Shown here piece after piece: positions 58,849 through 64,000 of a DNA stretch of 64,000 nucleotides. The translations under genes and the position numbers were made by a program. The first letter of the stretch is position 1. The number at the start of each line of letters is the position of its first letter. The DNA is from Mycoplasmatota bacterium. Its GTDB lineage: Bacteria > Bacillota_I > Bacilli_A > RF39 > UBA660. The stretch is taken from contig JALFCF010000004.1 of NCBI GenBank assembly GCA_022771205.1, positions 1-64,000 of the forward strand. Reading direction: 5' to 3'. The notes beneath the pieces were generated by a model, which worked only from the letters and a program-made list of their open reading frames with translations, ran no database searches and had not been told where the DNA came from.

Positions 58849-59292
58849 CTATTTAAATGGTGTTATCAACTTTGTATTACCAGAAATTTGAAAAATCTTT
58901 AACCCAGGCATAATTCTGTTGATAATAGGTATATCAATATTAATCTGAGTAACAACACGATAGTAAACTTGATCTTTAGACTCAGAAACAGAGCCATCAA
59001 CCTCATTAGAAGCTTTGAATTCTTTATAGCAATAACCATAATTACAAGTATAATCTTCTATCTTAAATTCAGGAGCACTATACCCTACCTGCTTAATATA
59101 AGATTGTATCTTATTAGAACAAGCTGTTCCGGTATTACAATTTCCTTCGTATTGTTCTAATGAAGTAATAATATAGTTTTTAACACGAAATGCTTTAGTA
59201 TAGTTAACATTAAAAGCTAAATATCCACATACTAAAACAAGGAATACAACAATCATTGCTAAATTGACAACTCCACCTAAAGCATCCCGCAT
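58849..59292 (-). CDS. TadE-like pseudopilin
   Basis: MRDALGGVVNLAMIVVFLVLVCGYLAFNVNYTKAFRVKNYII N-terminal TM; four-Cys exported domain. Confidence 0.55.
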   Translation of the reverse strand: MRDALGGVVNLAMIVVFLVLVCGYLAFNVNYTKAFRVKNYIITSLEQYEGNCNTGTACSNKIQSYIKQVGYSAPEFKIEDYTCNYGYCYKEFKASNEVDGSVSESKDQVYYRVVTQINIDIPIINRIMPGLKIFQISGNTKLITPFK

Positions 59293-59307
59293 TATCTACA
59301 CCACCTT

Positions 59308-59499
59308 TTATCTATTATGTTCAATAACAATATAACCCGATTTGTCATAATCACTAGAAATGTTTTCCCATTGACTATTAATAGAATCTTGAATATTAGG
59401 CCACATAATCCAGAAGAATCCAATTACTGCTGCAATAGCAATAAGAGTGATCACTGTTAAGTTTAATTCACCTGTTGCTGCTTTCATTAAAACATACAC
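59308..59499 (-). CDS. Small single-TM protein, possible Flp-like pilin
   Basis: MYVLMKAATGELNLTVITLIAIAAVIGFFWIMWPNIQDSINSQW, between tadC and TadE-like genes. Confidence 0.5.
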   Translation of the reverse strand: MYVLMKAATGELNLTVITLIAIAAVIGFFWIMWPNIQDSINSQWENISSDYDKSGYIVIEHNR

Positions 59500-59571
59500 A
59501 TCCTTTCCTATTCTGTATACATTATATATTATATCAAGATAATTTTACTTTTACAATAAATTTTAAATAGT

Positions 59572-60357
59572 TTACATATTAAACATCATCATCATAGAAA
59601 TCAAAATAACAACCATTGTTCCCATACCTGTAACAACAAGCATTATCATAGTTTGACTTTCCATATGATTTAAACGTTCTTTATATTTAGTTTCACGCGC
59701 TTTATTCTGCAAATTAGAAACCGTTCTAGAAAACATCATTAATCGTTCTTGCTTTCTCTCTTGGGAACCAAGCCCCAAACGATATAATAAACGCATCATA
59801 CGCATAGAATCCCTTACTGGATATGTATTAGCAAACTCCATATATGGATCAATTGTTGAATCTCCAGAATTAATACGCTCAATTAACCGTCTAAGCCCAG
59901 GCTTAAAAATATCAGGAGCATCATCTATAGACTTGCCTAAAGCAACAGGAACAGTATAATGTTGAATCAAAATTTCCAAACTCTTTAAGTAATATGGTAA
60001 CATAACATCAATATCATGCAAATGTGCCTTATAAAATTGTTTTAATTGTGTATAAGGCATTTTAAATACAAGTGCTGCTACAACAATGCAGAATACAACA
60101 TTAAGAAAAGATAATTGATTCAAAAAGATAAATAAGAATACTATAGCAACCATTAAAGCATAATATATTCTCTTTCTAAAAAGAATATTAGGATCAACAT
60201 CTTCCCCATATTTTGCATAAACTAGAAAGTTATAATCTTCCTCTCGTAAAATATCAAAATACCTTTCATTATCAGCAATAAATTTATTTTTATCAATTGT
60301 ATTATTATATATCAAAACAAATATAATAATAGCCCCTACTATAACAACCTCTACCAT
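59572..60357 (-). CDS. tadC: TadC-like (GspF family) membrane protein
   Basis: LPYYLKSLEILIQHYTVPVALGKSIDDAPDIFKPGLRRLIERINSG, C-terminal TMs. Confidence 0.75.
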   Translation of the reverse strand: MVEVVIVGAIIIFVLIYNNTIDKNKFIADNERYFDILREEDYNFLVYAKYGEDVDPNILFRKRIYYALMVAIVFLFIFLNQLSFLNVVFCIVVAALVFKMPYTQLKQFYKAHLHDIDVMLPYYLKSLEILIQHYTVPVALGKSIDDAPDIFKPGLRRLIERINSGDSTIDPYMEFANTYPVRDSMRMMRLLYRLGLGSQERKQERLMMFSRTVSNLQNKARETKYKERLNHMESQTMIMLVVTGMGTMVVILISMMMMFNM

Positions 60358-61259
60358 TATTCAGCACCTACATTCTCATTATAATATTTTTCACCTTTTA
60401 ACAAGAAGTATGTATTAATAATTAAAACGCCATGTAATAACACTTTAACGTACCAGCGTTCTAACATGATTAAATAAGTCTCACGTCCAAGTAAATACTG
60501 AGTCAACATAACTAATAAATAAAGCATAACGCCGAATTGCAAAAAGGACTTATGAAAAGAAGCACGTTCAATTCTATCACGATAAACACTTTCTACAAGC
60601 ATATCAATATCCAACTGCATATTATCCAAAGAATCCATTGAATTTCTTGCTCCTTCTTTAGTAATTTGCAAGAATAATTGATGCATATTTTTTACAATAT
60701 AATAAGGATATAATTGACTCATGTATGTAAGTGATTCTTCAATACTACCATTTTGATAAGCTAACTCAATCATATGATCAACATCACTTTTTACAGGATC
60801 TTCTAAAATACCAGAATTACGAACCCCTTCCAAAGCTTTTACAAATGATTGAGTAGTCGCAAACTCCATAATAGTATTAGATGTATAAACCTGAATTTGT
60901 TCAAAAATAAATTCACTATAAACACGCTTACAACGTAAATACGATAAATAAGGAATGAACATAATCACAACAATCATATATATTAAGGAAACAAATAAAT
61001 TATAAAAATATAAGTAACTAACAACAGCAGCAAAAGCCCCCATAATAACAACTTGAACCATATATTGCTTTGCTGTATATTCTTGTCCTAACTCTTTTGT
61101 TTTTTCACGAACTTCCTTAAAAGAATAAGGGGCAAATCTATCATAGAGTCCTTGTACTTGTGTAGTAATAAATTTTCCAACATTTTGCCCTTTATAATTA
61201 CGATAAAGAGCTATTACAACAACTAAAACAATTAAGAAAATTAACTCTTCTAAATACAT
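60357..61259 (-). CDS. tadB: TadB-like (GspF family) membrane protein
   Basis: EQIQVYTSNTIMEFATTQSFVKALEGVRNSGILEDPVKSDVDHM; TMs; adjacent to TadA. Confidence 0.75.
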   Translation of the reverse strand: MYLEELIFLIVLVVVIALYRNYKGQNVGKFITTQVQGLYDRFAPYSFKEVREKTKELGQEYTAKQYMVQVVIMGAFAAVVSYLYFYNLFVSLIYMIVVIMFIPYLSYLRCKRVYSEFIFEQIQVYTSNTIMEFATTQSFVKALEGVRNSGILEDPVKSDVDHMIELAYQNGSIEESLTYMSQLYPYYIVKNMHQLFLQITKEGARNSMDSLDNMQLDIDMLVESVYRDRIERASFHKSFLQFGVMLYLLVMLTQYLLGRETYLIMLERWYVKVLLHGVLIINTYFLLKGEKYYNENVGAE

Positions 61260-61275
61260 AAACTAACGCCCCTCT

Positions 61276-62715
61276 CTATTCTAAATTACCTAAAGCAGAA
61301 AAATCAACTGGAGTTGATGATCCCACCTGTACATTAGGAACAGAAACAACTTGATTAGTTGGTACAACATTTTCTACAGTAGGCTGCACAGGAATTTGTG
61401 AAACATTAGGAGATGCAGGAATTTGTACTGCCGGTGTTACAGGTACTACAACATCAGGAGTAGTAGAAACTGTAGCAGGAGAATTAATTGGCTGAACTAC
61501 AGGTGTGATATTTGCAACCTGAGGAACCTGAACAGTAGAAGCTGAAGAATCATTATCAGACCCACTTTCTTCTGCAGAAGCAAGTTCAACAGACTCTTGA
61601 GAATCCTGCTGTTCCATAAATTTTTCTCTTTCTAAATCATCATTAAATGGTAAATCATCACTCATATTTTTTGTAATAGAATTAATATCAATATTTTGAT
61701 TTTCAAGATACTCTATCAAATGTGGACTAGGCTTACGCATAACAGGTTCTTGTCCAAATAATTTTTGATAAATAATTCTACTTTGTGGTTCATTATTTTC
61801 ATCAACATAAAACTCGCAAACCTCATCAACTTCACGATGAAATTTACCAAGTTCCTTACTATAATAAGCTTTAATGTGAACTCCAATTTGAATATATCGA
61901 TAAATAGTATTTAAAAACTGATTAACATCTAAATCCGTCTCCATCAAACTATACATACGATAAGGAATGGCAGAAGCTTTATCTGCATGAATGGTAGACA
62001 AAATATTATGTCCAGAAGAAATTGAGTTACGAACAGCAGAAACAGCTTCAGCACTACGAACCTCGGAAAGTAAAATCCATTTAGGATTTTGTCGCATACA
62101 GGTAACCAAAACATCGGTATAACTAGCAACATTATTAGTTTTCATAGCAACAATATCTCTCTGAGGAAAAATCTTATCCAAATGAAGTTCCAAAGTATCC
62201 TCAATAGTAATAAGCTTTTCATCTGTTCGGGTATGACTAGCTAAATATTTTACAAACTCAGTTTTACCAGAACCAGTCTCTCCACAAACAATAATATTAC
62301 AATGACCTTCTACACATTTTATTAATATATCATGAATATCCTGGGTAAAATAATCATCCTTAAGCAATTTATCCTTTTCTAATCGAATCTTAGCAGGAGT
62401 TTTACGAATAACCATTGCAATACCATTAGTAGCAATAGAAGGATGAACAAAGTTCAAACGTAATTCCGCAGATTCAGCATCCAAAAAAGGCTTAGCATTA
62501 TTAAAGGTTGTACCCATAACATTAGAGCATTGAAAAGCTAATTTTTCAATAAATTCAGGAGTCAATCCTTGAACCTCAACTCTAAGTGAACCTTGAGTTA
62601 GAGAACGTACCCAAGTCTGACCATTGTTATCAAAAGAAATATCAGTAATATCATCATTATCAAGCAATGGACGTAATGGACCAAAATCTAACTTATCAAA
62701 AATATTTTCATTCAT
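61276..62715 (-). CDS. tadA: TadA/CpaF secretion ATPase
   Basis: IIVCGETGSGKTEFVKYLASHTRTDEKLITIEDTLEL, RQNPKWILLSEVRSAEAVSAVRNSISSGHNILSTIHADKA. Confidence 0.95.
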   Translation of the reverse strand: MNENIFDKLDFGPLRPLLDNDDITDISFDNNGQTWVRSLTQGSLRVEVQGLTPEFIEKLAFQCSNVMGTTFNNAKPFLDAESAELRLNFVHPSIATNGIAMVIRKTPAKIRLEKDKLLKDDYFTQDIHDILIKCVEGHCNIIVCGETGSGKTEFVKYLASHTRTDEKLITIEDTLELHLDKIFPQRDIVAMKTNNVASYTDVLVTCMRQNPKWILLSEVRSAEAVSAVRNSISSGHNILSTIHADKASAIPYRMYSLMETDLDVNQFLNTIYRYIQIGVHIKAYYSKELGKFHREVDEVCEFYVDENNEPQSRIIYQKLFGQEPVMRKPSPHLIEYLENQNIDINSITKNMSDDLPFNDDLEREKFMEQQDSQESVELASAEESGSDNDSSASTVQVPQVANITPVVQPINSPATVSTTPDVVVPVTPAVQIPASPNVSQIPVQPTVENVVPTNQVVSVPNVQVGSSTPVDFSALGNLE

Positions 62716-62744
62716 ATGATCAACTCCTCTTTATTCTTCAAATT

Positions 62745-63567
62745 CTACCCCATACTTTCGTCCCAGTAAGTAACAGTTTCAATCCAATCACGAAGACTTT
62801 CACTGCTCATTTCCAAATCATCTGGTTTATCTTGTAAACTTTCATTAGTTGGAACTGGAACCAATTCAGAATCATATAATGTCAAATAACTTGCTTTTTT
62901 AAGTAAAACATAATACTCTTCAGGTAAAGCAAATACTATCATAGCTGGTGTTCTCTGCTCATCTAAATTAGAGAATACCGGTTGACCTGCAGAATCTTTT
63001 ACAGCCAAAACTTTAACATTTTGAATAAATTTACCATACTGCATCAACTCTTTTTCATTATTATTAGTAGCAGCTTGACCATCACCAGTATCTTTTCTAG
63101 TAATACGTAAATAAATATCTATATAATTACCTGGATAAATAGAATTACCATAAGTAGTTTCTGTATTAACTGGCATATTATATAAAACATATCCCTTTGG
63201 ATAATCTAATATAATGTTAGCAGGTAATTGTTCTTTTTCTACTACTTGCCTAGTATAAAATAAACTTCCTTTTGGTATTAAGGTATCTGCATTAGAATAT
63301 TTATCAATAACATCTGCTTGATTTCTAATAACATCACCTTCAAGCATTGAAGGAGGGACTTCCATCGTCCCAACCATATCTTCTGTAATTTGTGTACCCG
63401 GTTCAATCTGTTCAGTAGCATAAGGTACACTAATTGGATTAACAGCTGCTTGAACACGCATATTATATGCAATATATAATACCAAAACTGCCACAACTAC
63501 ACCAACAACAGTAACGGTATTTTTGTTAGATAAAAACTTTTTTATTCCAATACCAAGATTTCCCATT
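62745..63567 (-). CDS. cpaB: CpaB/RcpC-like SAF-domain protein
   Basis: TM then PISVPYATEQIEPGTQITEDMVGTMEVPPSML...DTLIPKGSLFYTRQVVEKEQLP; start trimmed to MGNLGIGIKKF. Confidence 0.85.
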
Positions 63568-63591
63568 TTATCCTCTCCTTCCTTTTTATTC

Positions 63592-64000
63592 TTATTTTTC
63601 TTCAATACCTTTTCCAAGATCACTATTAGGATCACTTAATTCATTAGTAACTAAAGGATCTGTCTTATAAGTATTTTCCAAAATAGCATCAAGTTGAGTA
63701 GACATCTCCAAATTAGAGCCTTTAAAACTCAAAACTGTAGAAGAATCTACTTTTACACTTACTTTAGGTGGAACTTCATTTAAATCATAGAAAGAAAGCT
63801 GATAATTTCTAGTAGTATCTACAGAATCTGCAAATCTTCTAACAAAACTTTCAACAAACTTTTCTTTATCAATACGAAGCAAACCATTTTCACGATAATA
63901 TTTTACATCTATCGCATCAACCATAGCAGCTTCTGAAGTTTCCTTCACCAGGTAGTAATCTAACTCACTACCTGATGAATAATTGGAAATTATATTAATC
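63592..64000 (-). CDS. TadE/minor-pilin-like protein, truncated by window edge
   Basis: Frame open to window end: INIISNYSSGSELDYYLVKETSEAAMVDAIDVKYYRENGLLRIDKEKFVESFVRRF. Confidence 0.5.
   Translation of the reverse strand, partial: INIISNYSSGSELDYYLVKETSEAAMVDAIDVKYYRENGLLRIDKEKFVESFVRRFADSVDTTRNYQLSFYDLNEVPPKVSVKVDSSTVLSFKGSNLEMSTQLDAILENTYKTDPLVTNELSDPNSDLGKGIEEK

Noticed and set aside
44610-64000. Calling the Tad/VirB cluster an ICE
   Set aside because: No relaxase, integrase, or flanking direct repeats found in the window; left as an open question because the right flank is not visible.

Overview
This 64-kb window is an AT-rich Firmicutes/Bacilli-like chromosome from a lineage that encodes sporulation genes. 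Calls come from reading the ORF translations and the DNA by eye; no database search was run. Main contents: (i) a short GC-richer left edge (about 1-320) joined to the AT-rich chromosome at a tRNA-Ala(CGC) gene. (ii) A valS/radC/mreC/mreD/spoIVFA/spoIVFB locus syntenic with Bacillus but lacking mreB and minCD, with spoIVFB lacking any ATG/GTG/TTG start before its HELGH motif. (iii) A 5.3-kb decaying integrative mobilizable element between proS and a tRNA-Pro gene, bounded by 27-bp direct repeats. (iv) A 12-gene tRNA array. (v) Sporulation and spore-coat genes: sigG, ylmC/ymxH, yunB, YutH-like, YsxE-like, SpoVID-like. (vi) Housekeeping genes: lon, tig, trpS, trmL, ttcA-like, U32 peptidase, rubrerythrin, Fur/PerR, rmuC. 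(vii) From about 44.6 kb to the right edge, a co-directional ~19-kb cluster that interleaves Tad/Flp pilus genes (CpaB, TadA, TadB, TadC, TadZ-like, TadE-like) with type IV secretion genes (VirB2-like, VirB6-like, PrgI-like, split VirB4, SpoIID+C39 wall hydrolase, VirD4) and no visible relaxase or integrase. This hybrid Tad/T4SS locus is the strongest candidate for an undescribed system.
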